From Streptomyces syringium (GTDB taxonomy: Bacteria > Actinomycetota > Actinomycetes > Streptomycetales > Streptomycetaceae): DNA of 64,000 nucleotides. How positions within the stretch are numbered: the stretch's first letter is position 1; each line of letters opens with the position of its first letter. Below, piece by piece: positions 43,331-51,603 of this stretch. The notes beneath the pieces are model-generated. The model saw only the letters and a list, made by a program, of their open reading frames with translations. It had not been told where the DNA came from and searched no databases. The stretch is from assembly GCF_017876625.1 (NCBI RefSeq), contig NZ_JAGIOH010000001.1, positions 4,733,501 to 4,797,500 of the forward strand, written 5' to 3'. The position numbers were made by a program, and so were the translations under genes.

Positions 43331-44916
43331 CGTGCGTTCCCCTCAGCCGTACCCGGCGACGAGCCGTCCCCGTCGCCGTCCGCCCCGCTCCCGTCCCCGT
43401 CGTCCGGCTCACTCTCCGTGGCCGTGCCCCGGGGGAGGGTGAGGGTGAAGACCGCACCGCCGTCGGGCGAGTTGGCGGCGGTGATCTCGCCGCCGTGGAT
43501 ATGGGCGTTCTCCAGGGCGATCGACAGCCCCAGACCGCTGCCCTCGGAGCGGGGGCGGGAGGCGCTCGCCTTGTAGAAGCGGTCGAAGACGTGCGGCAGG
43601 ACGTCCTCGGGGATGCCGGGGCCGTGGTCGCGCACCTCGATCACCAGGGAGTCGTCCGCGGTCCGCACGGCCACTCGTACGGGCGAGCCGCCGTGCTTGA
43701 GGGCGTTGCCGATGAGGTTGGCGAGGATCACGTCGAGGCGGCGCGGGTCGAGCAGCGCCATGATGCCGCGCTCGGCGTCCAGCTCGACCGCGTCCAGCCA
43801 GGCACGGGCGTCGATGCAGGCGGTGACCTGGTCGGCGACGTCCACGTCGTCCAGCACCAGCCGGGCGGTGCCCGCGTCGAAGCGGGTGACCTCCATCAGA
43901 TTCTCCACCAGATCGTTCAGCCGCCTGGTCTCGCTCACCACGAGCTGCACCGCCGGAGCGATCATCGGGTCGAGGTTCTCCGCCTCGTCCTCCAGCACCT
44001 CCGTCACCGCGGTGATCGCCGTGAGCGGGGTCCGCAGCTCGTGCGACATGTCGGCGACGAAGCGCCGGCTCGCGGCCTCCCGGGCGCTCAGCTCCTCGAC
44101 GCGCTTCTCCAGCGACTCCGCCGCCCTGTTGAACGTCCGCGACAGATCCGCCAGCTCGTCCGTGCCCGACACCTGGAGCCGGGTGTCGAGCTTGCCCTCG
44201 CCGAGCCGCCGCGCCGCGTCACCGAGCCGCTGCACGGGCCGCAGCACCGTCGAGGCGGCGGCCTGGGCGAGCAGGGCCGAGCCGATCAGGGCCAGGCCGG
44301 TGGCGATGCCCAGGGACCAGGCGAGGGAATTGAGGTCCGCCCGCTCGTTGTCCAGGGACTTCAGCAGATAGCCGGTCGGCCCGCCGCCGATCACCTTGGC
44401 GCCGCCGACGAGATAGGGCTTGCCGTCGAGCGTGATCCGCTGCCAGTACAGGTGGTACGGGTAGCGGTTCGAGTCGGTGACCGGCCGCTCGCGGTTCACG
44501 GCCTTGCGCAGCGACTCGGGCACGACCTCGAGCGTGAACAGGTCCCGGTCCGAGGGCGCCGCGCAACTGCCGCCGCCGGTGACCTTGTCGATCAGCAGCA
44601 CCTCGTACTTCTGCGAGGTGGCGGCCATCCGGTCCGCGGCCTCCTGCAGCTCGGGGCAGGTCGGGGTCAGCGGCAGCGAACCCGTGTTGTCCTGGAGGGA
44701 TTTGCGGAAGTCGTCGAGGGCGGCGTTCTGGGTGCGGGTGAGGACCGCGTCGCGGTTGAGCCAGTACGCGATGGCGGACGCGGACACCGCCGCGGCCAGC
44801 GCGACCAGCGCGAAGACGAGCATCAGCCGCAGCCGGAGGCTCACCCATCGCATGCTGAGCTGCACGACCCGCTTCGCCGCCGCCCAGCCCCGTACCCGAC
44901 CGGGCTCTTGATTCAC
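43327..44916 (-). CDS. afsQ2: Sensor histidine kinase AfsQ2
   Basis: 529 residues. Two membrane segments (about 28-50 and 208-230) flank an extracytoplasmic domain (about 50-205). A HAMP segment follows (ADLSRTFNRAAESLEKRV), then HisKA with MSHELRTPLTAIT (phosphorylated His near residue 297) and an HATPase domain with 'NLIGNALKHGG', 'DHGPGIPEDVLPHVFDRF' and 'GSGLGLSIALENAH'. The C-terminal ~25 residues are Asp/Gly/Ser-rich. It phosphorylates AfsQ1; in S. coelicolor the system controls antibiotic production and nitrogen metabolism with glutamate (established). Start chosen at ATG 44916. Confidence 0.92.
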   Translation of the reverse strand: MNQEPGRVRGWAAAKRVVQLSMRWVSLRLRLMLVFALVALAAAVSASAIAYWLNRDAVLTRTQNAALDDFRKSLQDNTGSLPLTPTCPELQEAADRMAATSQKYEVLLIDKVTGGGSCAAPSDRDLFTLEVVPESLRKAVNRERPVTDSNRYPYHLYWQRITLDGKPYLVGGAKVIGGGPTGYLLKSLDNERADLNSLAWSLGIATGLALIGSALLAQAAASTVLRPVQRLGDAARRLGEGKLDTRLQVSGTDELADLSRTFNRAAESLEKRVEELSAREAASRRFVADMSHELRTPLTAITAVTEVLEDEAENLDPMIAPAVQLVVSETRRLNDLVENLMEVTRFDAGTARLVLDDVDVADQVTACIDARAWLDAVELDAERGIMALLDPRRLDVILANLIGNALKHGGSPVRVAVRTADDSLVIEVRDHGPGIPEDVLPHVFDRFYKASASRPRSEGSGLGLSIALENAHIHGGEITAANSPDGGAVFTLTLPRGTATESEPDDGDGSGADGDGDGSSPGTAEGNAR

Positions 44917-44953
44917 GGTGCGCTCTCTGTGCTGTTGTGGCGGTCCGAAATGA

Positions 44954-45640
44954 TCACTGCGGGGTGTCCAGGCGGTAGCCGACCCCGCGGACCGTACGGA
45001 TCAGGGTGGGGGAGGACGGAACGTCCTCGACCTTGGCGCGCAGCCGCTGCACACAGGCGTCCACCAGCCGCGAGTCGCCGAGGTAGTCGTGCTCCCAGAC
45101 CAGCCGCAGCAGCTGCTGCCGGGACAGCGCCTGCCCCGGCCGCCGGCTGAGCTCCAGCAGCAGCCGCAGTTCGGTCGGGGTGAGTTGCAGATCTTCGCCG
45201 TTCTTGGTGACGGTCATCGCGGAGCGGTCGATGACCAGCGAGCCGAACGACGCCGAGTCGTTGGACTCCCGCTCGCCGCGGCGCAGCACCGCGCGGATCC
45301 GGGCGTCGAGCACCCGGCCCTGCACGGGCTTGACCACGTAGTCGTCCGCCCCGGACTCCAGGCCGACCACGACGTCGATGTCGTCGTTGCGCGCGGTCAG
45401 CAGAATGATCGGCAGCTGGTCGGTGCGCCGGATCCGGCGGCAGACCTCGAAACCGTCGATCCCGGGCAGCATGACGTCCAGCACGATCAGATCCGGCCGC
45501 TGCTCGCGCAGCAGCTTCAGGCCGTCCTCGCCGGTCGCCGCGGTCACCACTCGGTGACCTTGGCGGGACAGGGAGAACTCGAGGGCCGTGCGGATGGCGT
45601 CGTCGTCCTCGATCAGCAACAGGAAAGGCACGGTGGTCAT
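44954..45640 (-). CDS. afsQ1: Response regulator AfsQ1 (OmpR/PhoB family)
   Basis: 228 residues. Receiver domain 1-118: LLIEDDDAIR with the acidic pocket, phosphorylated Asp at VLDVMLPG near residue 55, and Lys in DYVVKPVQ. Winged-helix DNA-binding domain 130-225 (LTPTELRLLLELSRRPGQALSRQQLL, 'VDACVQRLRAKVE', 'IRTVRGVGYRLD'). It lies 37 bases upstream of AfsQ2, in the same operon, and diverges from sigQ. In S. coelicolor it binds GTNAC-N6-GTNAC boxes and activates sigQ (established); a match is seen at 45734. Confidence 0.93.
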   Translation of the reverse strand: MTTVPFLLLIEDDDAIRTALEFSLSRQGHRVVTAATGEDGLKLLREQRPDLIVLDVMLPGIDGFEVCRRIRRTDQLPIILLTARNDDIDVVVGLESGADDYVVKPVQGRVLDARIRAVLRRGERESNDSASFGSLVIDRSAMTVTKNGEDLQLTPTELRLLLELSRRPGQALSRQQLLRLVWEHDYLGDSRLVDACVQRLRAKVEDVPSSPTLIRTVRGVGYRLDTPQ

Positions 45641-45733
45641 TCTGGCCTAAGAGTGGCCCTCAGTTCGACAGACGGCGTCGTCCGGAGTGCGGCCGAAGGG
45701 TGTCCGGAGTGCTCCGTGCCCTGTTGCAGGGCT

Positions 45734-45749
45734 GTGACAGTCGGGGGAC
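45734..45749. promoter_or_regulatory. AfsQ1-box-like site GTGAC-N6-GGGAC
   Basis: Matches the GTNAC-N6-GTNAC consensus of AfsQ1 in nine of ten fixed positions and lies between afsQ1 and sigQ, about 100 bases upstream of the sigQ start. Expected from the known S. coelicolor regulation; not tested. Confidence 0.5.
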
Positions 45750-45848
45750 AGCGCGATGAAACTGGCCCGGCAGGCTTTGGTTTCACCGAGCGGTACCAGG
45801 GCTCGGACGCAATCGGACCGAGCTGGCTCCACCGACGGGGGGCGCGAG

Positions 45849-46607
45849 ATGAACACACTGCACAGCACTACGACCAGCGCAGTCATTCGCACGCGCCTGC
45901 ACGACGCCGGGCGGGGTTCGGAGAAGTCCGGTGCCGTGGGCGGACGGGGGTGCGCCCGCGGCACCGGACGTGGACGGTCACAGGCCATGTACCTGGCGGC
46001 CATCGACGCGAGCGTGTACGGGGAGGCCGCCCGGGGCACGGGGGAAAAGCCCGGGGGTTCGGGGGAACGCAAGGCTGAGTCCCGGTCGGAGGCGGAGTTC
46101 ACCGCCTACGTCCAGGAGCGCCGGGCCTCCCTGTACGCGACCGCTTACCACCTGACCGGTGACCGCTTCGAGGCGGAGGACCTGCTCCAGAGCGCGCTGT
46201 TCTCCACCTACCGGGCCTGGGACCGGATCGCCGACAAGGCGGCGGTGGGCGGCTATCTGCGCCGCACCATGACCAATCTGCACATCAGCGCCTGGCGTCG
46301 GCGCAAGCTCAACGAGTACCCGACGGAGGAGCTGCCGGAGACGGTGGGCGACCAGGACGCGATGCGCGGCACCGAACTGCGCGCCGTGCTCTGGCAGGCG
46401 CTGGCCCGGCTGCCCGAACTCCAGCGCACGATGCTGGTGCTGCGCTACTACGAAGGCCGCACCGACCCGGAGATCGCCGACATCCTGGACATCAGCGTCG
46501 GCACGGTCAAGAGCAGCATCTGGCGCTCGCTGCGCCGGCTGCGCGAGGACGAGGTCATCGGCTCGGGCCGTGGCGCCGTCGAGTCCTTCGGCGAGCTGGT
46601 GGCCTAG
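45849..46607 (+). CDS. sigQ: RNA polymerase sigma factor SigQ (ECF/SigE-type)
   Basis: About 252 residues. Region 2 is at about 95-165 (RRASLYATAYHLTGDRFEAEDLLQSALFSTYRAW) and region 4 at about 185-240 (LPELQRTMLVLRYYEGRTDPEIADILDISVGTVKSSIWRSLRRL). A long Arg/Gly/Ser-rich N-terminus (1-85) precedes region 2. No anti-sigma factor gene is adjacent; control comes from AfsQ1 (established in S. coelicolor). ATG 45849 is chosen by the GGGGGG-type site before it; a start at 45756 would overlap the promoter region. Confidence 0.88.
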   Translation: MNTLHSTTTSAVIRTRLHDAGRGSEKSGAVGGRGCARGTGRGRSQAMYLAAIDASVYGEAARGTGEKPGGSGERKAESRSEAEFTAYVQERRASLYATAYHLTGDRFEAEDLLQSALFSTYRAWDRIADKAAVGGYLRRTMTNLHISAWRRRKLNEYPTEELPETVGDQDAMRGTELRAVLWQALARLPELQRTMLVLRYYEGRTDPEIADILDISVGTVKSSIWRSLRRLREDEVIGSGRGAVESFGELVA

Positions 46608-46651
46608 GCCTGGCCGGCGGTTCATGGGGACGCACCACCGCTGCGCGGCGG

Positions 46652-46765
46652 TGTCCTCAATCGCCGGACGGGCTGGTTGTGGTTGAGCTCAGCCGAATCA
46701 AGCCCGTCCGGCGCTTGAGGACGCGCCCGCAGGGCGCTCGCCGCCGCAGGCGGCAACGACGGCTC
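46652..46765. repeat. Composite dispersed repeat, copy 3
   Basis: A forward unit GTCCTCAATCGCCGGACGGGCTG (46653-46674) is followed by an inverted unit (AGCCCGTCCGGCGCTTGAGGAC, 46700-46721) and the blocks GCGCCCGCAGGGCGC and CGCCGCCGCAGGCGG shared with 41.7 kb. The two inverted units could pair as a long hairpin at the 3' end of sigQ. Confidence 0.8.
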
Positions 46766-46888
46766 GCAGCCGGGGGCCGGGGACCAACGGGGGAACCACG
46801 GGGGAGAGAGCGGGCGGACAGCCGGGGGGTCTGTCCTGCCCGCTCTCGCCGTTTCGTCGTCCCGCGTCAGCGGGCCCGCGCAGGCCGC

Positions 46889-47539
46889 CTAGGCCACCCG
46901 TACCGGGTCCGCCTCGGGCGCGCATGTCTCCCGGCGGCCGGCGGCCGCGGCGGCTATCCGGCCCATGGCCGCGTCCTTGTCGCAGGCGTGCGCGCCGAGT
47001 GCCGTCTGCCGGGCCACGATGCCGCGCTCGGCGCGCATCAGCCGCAGGCCGCGGCGCACCAGGTACAGGACGGGCTTACGGGCCTCCCGCAGATCGCGCA
47101 CCAGCCGGCGGCGGAAGGTCGTCGAGGGGCTGCCCCGCAGGCACAGCGCGTCGGCGAGGACGCCCAGCTCCCGGCAGCGCTCGATGATGTCCGCGGCGAA
47201 GATGCCCTCCGCGATGAACAGCGAGGTGCGCCCGATATCCAGCGTGCTCTGCCCGGTCCGCGAGCTGGTGGAGATGTCGTACAGCGGCACCGGCGTACGG
47301 GCCGTGCGGCACAGCGCGTCGATCGCGGCGACGGCCGCCTCCGCGTCCCACGACAGCGGCGAGTCCCAGTCGGCGCCGGACCCGTCCGCGAGCGGCGGCA
47401 GGGTCGGGTCGTCGCCTTCCTTGTAGAAGTCGTCGAGGTTGAGCACGGGCAGCCCGGTGCGGGCCGCGAGGGACGACTTTCCGGAACCAGAGGGTCCGGT
47501 CAGCAGGATGACGCGCGCGGGAGTCAGGTGGGGAGTCAC
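46889..47539 (-). CDS. Uridine-kinase-like P-loop protein
   Basis: 216 residues. P-loop GPSGSGKS near residue 13, then LNLDDFYKEGDDPTLP (Asp for metal or substrate) and 'ISTSSRTGQ'; this is the nucleoside/uridine kinase family pattern in actinobacteria. It would phosphorylate uridine or cytidine to UMP or CMP, but specificity is not proven and the chain is shorter than E. coli Udk. GTG 47539 is preferred, close to conserved sequence; longer readings reach into other genes. Divergent from a secreted-protein gene. Confidence 0.75.
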   Translation of the reverse strand: MTPHLTPARVILLTGPSGSGKSSLAARTGLPVLNLDDFYKEGDDPTLPPLADGSGADWDSPLSWDAEAAVAAIDALCRTARTPVPLYDISTSSRTGQSTLDIGRTSLFIAEGIFAADIIERCRELGVLADALCLRGSPSTTFRRRLVRDLREARKPVLYLVRRGLRLMRAERGIVARQTALGAHACDKDAAMGRIAAAAAGRRETCAPEADPVRVA

Positions 47540-47662
47540 GGGACACCAGTGTGAGGCATTGGGCCACATGGGGGAGCCCCCCGGGTCGCAGCGTGCGCGG
47601 AACGTCACCATTCCACTACGTTGCGTTGTCGTCCTCCGACATCTCCGACCCGGCAGGTGGCC

Positions 47663-48100
47663 ATGGCCTCGCACGCACGACACGCACGCTCCAAGTCTCC
47701 CCGTCCGGGGCTCCCGCGCGGCCTCGTGCGCGTCGGGGTGTCCGTATCGGCGGGAGCTGCGATCGTCGCGGGCGGTGCGGCGATCGCGAGCGCCGCACCG
47801 GCCAAGGACAAGGCCCAGCCGGTCGGCGTCTCGCTCGGCGAGATCTCGGCGGAGTCGGCCGGGACGGCCCTCGGCCAGTCGCTGTACCACTCCTCCGCGG
47901 GCGCTCTCGGCCCGCTGAAGGTGCTGCGGCTCAACCCGCTCGCCGGCACGGGCAGCGACCCGACGAACAACGCGGTCGGCACCCAGGTCGCCGACTTCCA
48001 GCCCGTGAGCACTGCGATCGTCACCGCGCCGCTCTCCCAGGGCGGCGCCCTGGAGCAACTGCCGCTGCTGAGCTACGCGGCGCAATTCCTGCCCGGCTGA
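47663..48100 (+). CDS. Secreted protein of unknown function
   Basis: 145 residues. N-terminal signal peptide after an Arg/His/Lys-rich start (MASHARHARSK), hydrophobic core VRVGVSVSAGAAIVAGGAAIA, cleavage near ASA-AP. Mature part: Gly/Leu/Ala-rich, no cysteine, ending LLSYAAQFLPG. AGGTGG precedes ATG 47663. It resembles the secreted protein at 41.2 kb in composition and end. Followed by a terminator. I do not recognise the family. Confidence 0.7.
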   Translation: MASHARHARSKSPRPGLPRGLVRVGVSVSAGAAIVAGGAAIASAAPAKDKAQPVGVSLGEISAESAGTALGQSLYHSSAGALGPLKVLRLNPLAGTGSDPTNNAVGTQVADFQPVSTAIVTAPLSQGGALEQLPLLSYAAQFLPG

Positions 48101-48139
48101 CGGCCGGCCGACGGCCGTCAGAAATGGCCGCGCGTGCGC

Positions 48140-48177
48140 GACGGCGGCGGCTCCCGGTCCGGGGAGCCGCCGCCGTC
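48140..48177. terminator. Bidirectional terminator
   Basis: ACGGCGGCGGCTCCC / GGGAGCCGCCGCCGT with a six-base loop, between the convergent secreted-protein and half-aldehyde-dehydrogenase genes. Confidence 0.75.
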
Positions 48178-48197
48178 GTATGTCCTGGTGCCGTCGG

Positions 48198-49082
48198 CTA
48201 GTAGGCCGAGCCGCCCGCGCCGAGCGAACCGGTCGGGTGCCAGACCGTCTTGGTCTCCAGGAACGCCGTCATCCGGTCGGTGCCGGGGTCGGCGGACCAG
48301 TCCACAGCCTGTGGACGGAGAACGCGCTTGAGGTTGTCGGCCGCGGCGATCTGGAGCGCCTTCGACAGCTCCGCGTCGGCACCGGCCAGGTCGATCGCGT
48401 TGACGTCCTGGTGCGCGGCGAGGGACGGGGCGATCTCCGCGGTCCTGCCGGACAGGATGTTGACCACACCGCCGGGCACGTCGGAGGTGGCGAGCACCTC
48501 ACCCAGCGACAGCGCCGGGAGCGGGGCCTTCTCGGAGGCGACGACCACGACCGTGTTGCCGACCGCGATCGCCGGGGCGATCACCGACACCAGGCCGAGG
48601 AAGGAGGACTCCTGCGGGGCCAGGACGGCCACCACACCGGTCGGCTCCGGCGTCGAGAGGTTGAAGTACGGACCAGCGACCGGGTTCGCGCCACCGACGA
48701 TCTGCGCGATCTTGTCGGTCCAGCCCGCGTACCAGACCCAGCGGTCGATCGCCGCGTCCACCTGGGCCGCCGCCTTGGACTTCGAGAGCCCCTCGGCGTC
48801 GGCGACCTCCGCGACGAACTGGTCGCGGCGGCCCTCCAGCATCTCGGCGACGCGGTAGAGGATCTGGCCGCGGTTGTACGCGGTCGCGCCCGCCCAGCCG
48901 CCGAACGCCTTGCGCGCCGCGACGACCGCGTCACGCGCGTCCTTGCGGGACGACAGCGGGGCGTTGGCGAGCCACTTGCCCTTGGGGTCCGTCACCTCGT
49001 ACACCCGTCCGCTCTCGGACCGGGGGAACTTGCCCCCGACGAACAGCTTGTAGGTCTTGAAAACGCTCAAGCGCTCAGACAT
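48198..49082 (-). CDS. Half-length aldehyde dehydrogenase homologue (no catalytic domain)
   Basis: 294 residues against about 480 for the family. The N-terminal NAD-binding region is intact up to 'GNTVVVVASEKAPLPALSL', but the following 'ELGGK' and catalytic Cys region is replaced by a short end (LKRVLRPQAVDW... LGAGGSAY). It therefore cannot act as a dehydrogenase by itself. It overlaps the full-length ALDH gene by eight bases, downstream of it, suggesting a partner or regulatory subunit, like the second inactive domain of ALDH16-type proteins (inference). The last residues (about 250-294) do not resemble ALDH. Confidence 0.8.
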   Translation of the reverse strand: MSERLSVFKTYKLFVGGKFPRSESGRVYEVTDPKGKWLANAPLSSRKDARDAVVAARKAFGGWAGATAYNRGQILYRVAEMLEGRRDQFVAEVADAEGLSKSKAAAQVDAAIDRWVWYAGWTDKIAQIVGGANPVAGPYFNLSTPEPTGVVAVLAPQESSFLGLVSVIAPAIAVGNTVVVVASEKAPLPALSLGEVLATSDVPGGVVNILSGRTAEIAPSLAAHQDVNAIDLAGADAELSKALQIAAADNLKRVLRPQAVDWSADPGTDRMTAFLETKTVWHPTGSLGAGGSAY

Positions 49083-50505
49083 CGAGGTACGCCTCCAGAC
49101 CGTGACGGCCGCCCTCGCGGCCGAAGCCCGACTCCTTGTAGCCGCCGAAGGGCGAGGTCGGGTCGAACTTGTTGAACGTATTGGCCCAGACGACGCCCGC
49201 GCGCAGGCTGTTCGCCACCGACAGGATCCGCGAACCCTTCTCGGTCCAGATGCCCGCCGACAGCCCGTACTGCGAGTTGTTGGCCTTCGCGACGGCCTCG
49301 GCCGGGGTGCGGAAGGTCAGCACCGACAGGACCGGGCCGAAGATCTCCTCGCGGGCGATGCGGTGCGCCTGGGTGACGTTCAGGAAGAGCGTCGGGGCGA
49401 ACCAGTAGCCCGCGGAGGGCAGCTCGCAGGCCGGGGCCCAGCGCTCGGCGCCCTCGGCCTCGCCGCTGTCGGCGAGGGCCTTGATCCGGGCCAGCTGCTC
49501 GGCGGAGTTGATCGCACCGATGTCGGTGTTCTTGTCCAGCGGGTCGCCGAGGCGCAGCGTGGACAGCCGGCGCTTGAGCGCGTCCAGCAGCTCGTCCTGG
49601 ATCGACTCCTGGACCAGCAGCCGCGAGCCCGCGCAGCAGACCTGGCCCTGGTTGAAGAAGATGCCGTTGACGATGCCCTCGACGGCCTGGTCGATGGGCG
49701 CGTCGTCGAAGACGATGTTCGCGCCCTTGCCGCCCAGCTCCAGGGTCAGCTTCTTGTCCGTACCGGCGACGCTGCGCGCGATGGCCTTGCCGACGGCGGT
49801 GGAGCCGGTGAAGGCGACCTTGTCGACGCCCGGGTGCTCGACCAGCGCGGCACCCGTGGAGCCGTCACCGGTGACGATGTTGACGACGCCCTTGGGAAGA
49901 CCGGCCTGGCGGCAGATGTCCGCGAAGAACAGCGCCGACAGCGGGGTGGTCTCGGCCGGCTTGAGGACGACCGTGTTGCCCGTGGCGAGCGCCGGGGCGA
50001 TCTTCCAGGCCAGCATCAGCAGCGGGAAGTTCCACGGGATGACCTGGCCCGCGACGCCCAGCGCCTTCGGGTTCGGGCCGTAGCCGGCGTGGTCGAGCTT
50101 GTCGGCCCAGCCCGCGTAGTAGAAGAAGTGCGCGGCGACCAGCGGCAGGTCGGCGTCGCGCGTCTCGCGGATCGGCTTGCCGTTGTCCAGGGTCTCCAGG
50201 ACGGCCAGCTCGCGCGAGCGCTCCTGGATGATCCGGGCGATCCGGAAGAGGTACTTGGCGCGCTCGGCGCCCGGCAGCGCCGACCACTTCTCGAACGCCT
50301 TGCGGGCGGCCTTGACCGCCGCGTCCACGTCCTCGGCCGAGCCCTGCGCGACCTCGGAGAGGACCTCCTCGGAGGAGGGGGAGAGGGTCTTGAAGACCTT
50401 GCCGTCCGAGGCGTCGCGGAACTCGCCGTCGATGAACAGCCCGTAGGACGGGGCGATGTCGACGACCGCGCGCGACTCCGGCGCGGGTGCGTATTCAAAG
50501 GCCAT
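49075..50505 (-). CDS. Aldehyde dehydrogenase (full-length)
   Basis: 476 residues. NAD(P)-dependent oxidation of an aldehyde, here most likely acetaldehyde from DeoC. Visible: GVAGQVIPWNFPLLM, 'PAETTPLSALFFADI', 'FTGSTAVGKAIA', the LELGGKGANIVFDD motif (Glu near residue 245) and the catalytic Cys in FFNQGQVCCAGSR near 279, plus 'EEIFGPVLSVLTFRT' and 'PFGGYKESGFGREGG'. The ATG at 50505 is three bases from the DeoC stop. The operon deoC - ALDH - half-ALDH fits deoxynucleoside catabolism: deoxyribose-5-phosphate to acetaldehyde to acetate/acetyl-CoA. Confidence 0.92.
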   Translation of the reverse strand: MAFEYAPAPESRAVVDIAPSYGLFIDGEFRDASDGKVFKTLSPSSEEVLSEVAQGSAEDVDAAVKAARKAFEKWSALPGAERAKYLFRIARIIQERSRELAVLETLDNGKPIRETRDADLPLVAAHFFYYAGWADKLDHAGYGPNPKALGVAGQVIPWNFPLLMLAWKIAPALATGNTVVLKPAETTPLSALFFADICRQAGLPKGVVNIVTGDGSTGAALVEHPGVDKVAFTGSTAVGKAIARSVAGTDKKLTLELGGKGANIVFDDAPIDQAVEGIVNGIFFNQGQVCCAGSRLLVQESIQDELLDALKRRLSTLRLGDPLDKNTDIGAINSAEQLARIKALADSGEAEGAERWAPACELPSAGYWFAPTLFLNVTQAHRIAREEIFGPVLSVLTFRTPAEAVAKANNSQYGLSAGIWTEKGSRILSVANSLRAGVVWANTFNKFDPTSPFGGYKESGFGREGGRHGLEAYLDV

Positions 50506-50507
50506 GA

Positions 50508-51500
50508 TCAGTCCACCGTCACGTAGTCGGGACCGGAGTAGCGCCCGGTGCTCAGCTTCTGGCGCTGCATCAGCAGGTCGTTGAGGAGGCTGGAGGCGCC
50601 GAAGCGGAACCAGGTGTTGGTCAGCCACTCCTCACCGACGGTCTCGTTGACGAGGACCAGGAACTTCAGCGCGTCCTTCGTGGTGCGGATGCCGCCGGCC
50701 GGCTTCACGCCCACCTGGACGCCCGTGGTGGCGCGGAAGTCGCGGACCGCCTCCAGCATCAGCAGGGTGTTCGCCGGAGTGGCGTTCACCGCGACCTTGC
50801 CGGTCGACGTCTTGATGAAGTCGGCGCCGGCCAGCATCCCGAGCCAGGAGGCGCGGCGGATGTTGTCGTACGTCGACAGCTCGCCGGTCTCGAAGATGAC
50901 CTTCAGCCGGGCGGCGCTGCCGTCCTCCCGGCGGCAGGCGTCCTTGACGGCCTTGATCTCCTCGAACACCGAGAGGTAGTGCCCCGAGAGGAACGCGCCC
51001 CGGTCGATCACCATGTCGATCTCGTCCGCGCCCGCGGCGACGGCGTCCCGGGTGTCGGCCAGCTTCACCGGCAGCGCGGCACGGCCGGCCGGGAAGGCGG
51101 TGGCCACGGAGGCGACCTTGACGCCGGAGCCCTTGAGGGCCTCGGCGGCGGTGGCCGCCATGTCGGGATAGACGCAGATCGCCGCGACCTTGGGCGTGGT
51201 GCGGTCGATCGGATCGGGGTTGACGCCCTTGGCGCACAGCGCCCGGACCTTGCCCGGGGTGTCCGCGCCCTCGAGCGTCGTCAGGTCGATCATGGAGATC
51301 GCCAGGTCGATGGCGTAAGCCTTCGCCGTCGTCTTGATCGAGCGGGTGCCGAGCATGGCGGCGCGGGCCTCGAGCCCGACCGTGTCGACACCCGGCAGGC
51401 CGTGCAGGAAGCGGCGCAGCGCACCGTCGGAGGCGGTCACGTCCGCCATCGACGCCAGTCGCTCGGCGGCTTCGTTGCCGTTTGAGGGAACAGTGGGCAT
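50508..51500 (-). CDS. deoC: Deoxyribose-phosphate aldolase
   Basis: 330 residues. Cleaves 2-deoxyribose-5-phosphate to glyceraldehyde-3-phosphate and acetaldehyde. The Schiff-base Lys is in DFIKTSTGK, with the second Lys in VGVKPAGGIR and 'EIDMVIDRGAFLSGHY' before it. The N-terminal extension (about 100 residues) is longer than E. coli DeoC but typical of actinobacterial versions. Start ATG 51500; GTG just upstream is possible. The CTACGCGCGTAG operator lies 20 bases upstream of the start, so the gene should be repressed until nucleosides are present. Confidence 0.93.
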   Translation of the reverse strand: MPTVPSNGNEAAERLASMADVTASDGALRRFLHGLPGVDTVGLEARAAMLGTRSIKTTAKAYAIDLAISMIDLTTLEGADTPGKVRALCAKGVNPDPIDRTTPKVAAICVYPDMAATAAEALKGSGVKVASVATAFPAGRAALPVKLADTRDAVAAGADEIDMVIDRGAFLSGHYLSVFEEIKAVKDACRREDGSAARLKVIFETGELSTYDNIRRASWLGMLAGADFIKTSTGKVAVNATPANTLLMLEAVRDFRATTGVQVGVKPAGGIRTTKDALKFLVLVNETVGEEWLTNTWFRFGASSLLNDLLMQRQKLSTGRYSGPDYVTVD

Positions 51501-51519
51501 GGTCACCGGATGAGCATAT

Positions 51520-51531
51520 CTACGCGCGTAG
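51520..51531. promoter_or_regulatory. Nucleoside-regulon operator 4: CTACGCGCGTAG
   Basis: Perfect 12-bp palindrome 20 bases before the deoC start; flanked by ATAT and GCGCGTGT. Position suits repression of the deoC-ALDH operon. Confidence 0.75.
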
Positions 51532-51603
51532 CGCGTGTCACCCCCCAGGGTGGCGTCCCCTGCACCACACTGCCCCCTGTGAGCGTGGTGCACAATCGGC
51601 GGC

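Noticed and set aside
46889..48085. Long reading of the uridine-kinase-like gene starting at 48085
   Set aside because: It overlaps the secreted-protein gene and has no conserved sequence before the P-loop start near 47539.
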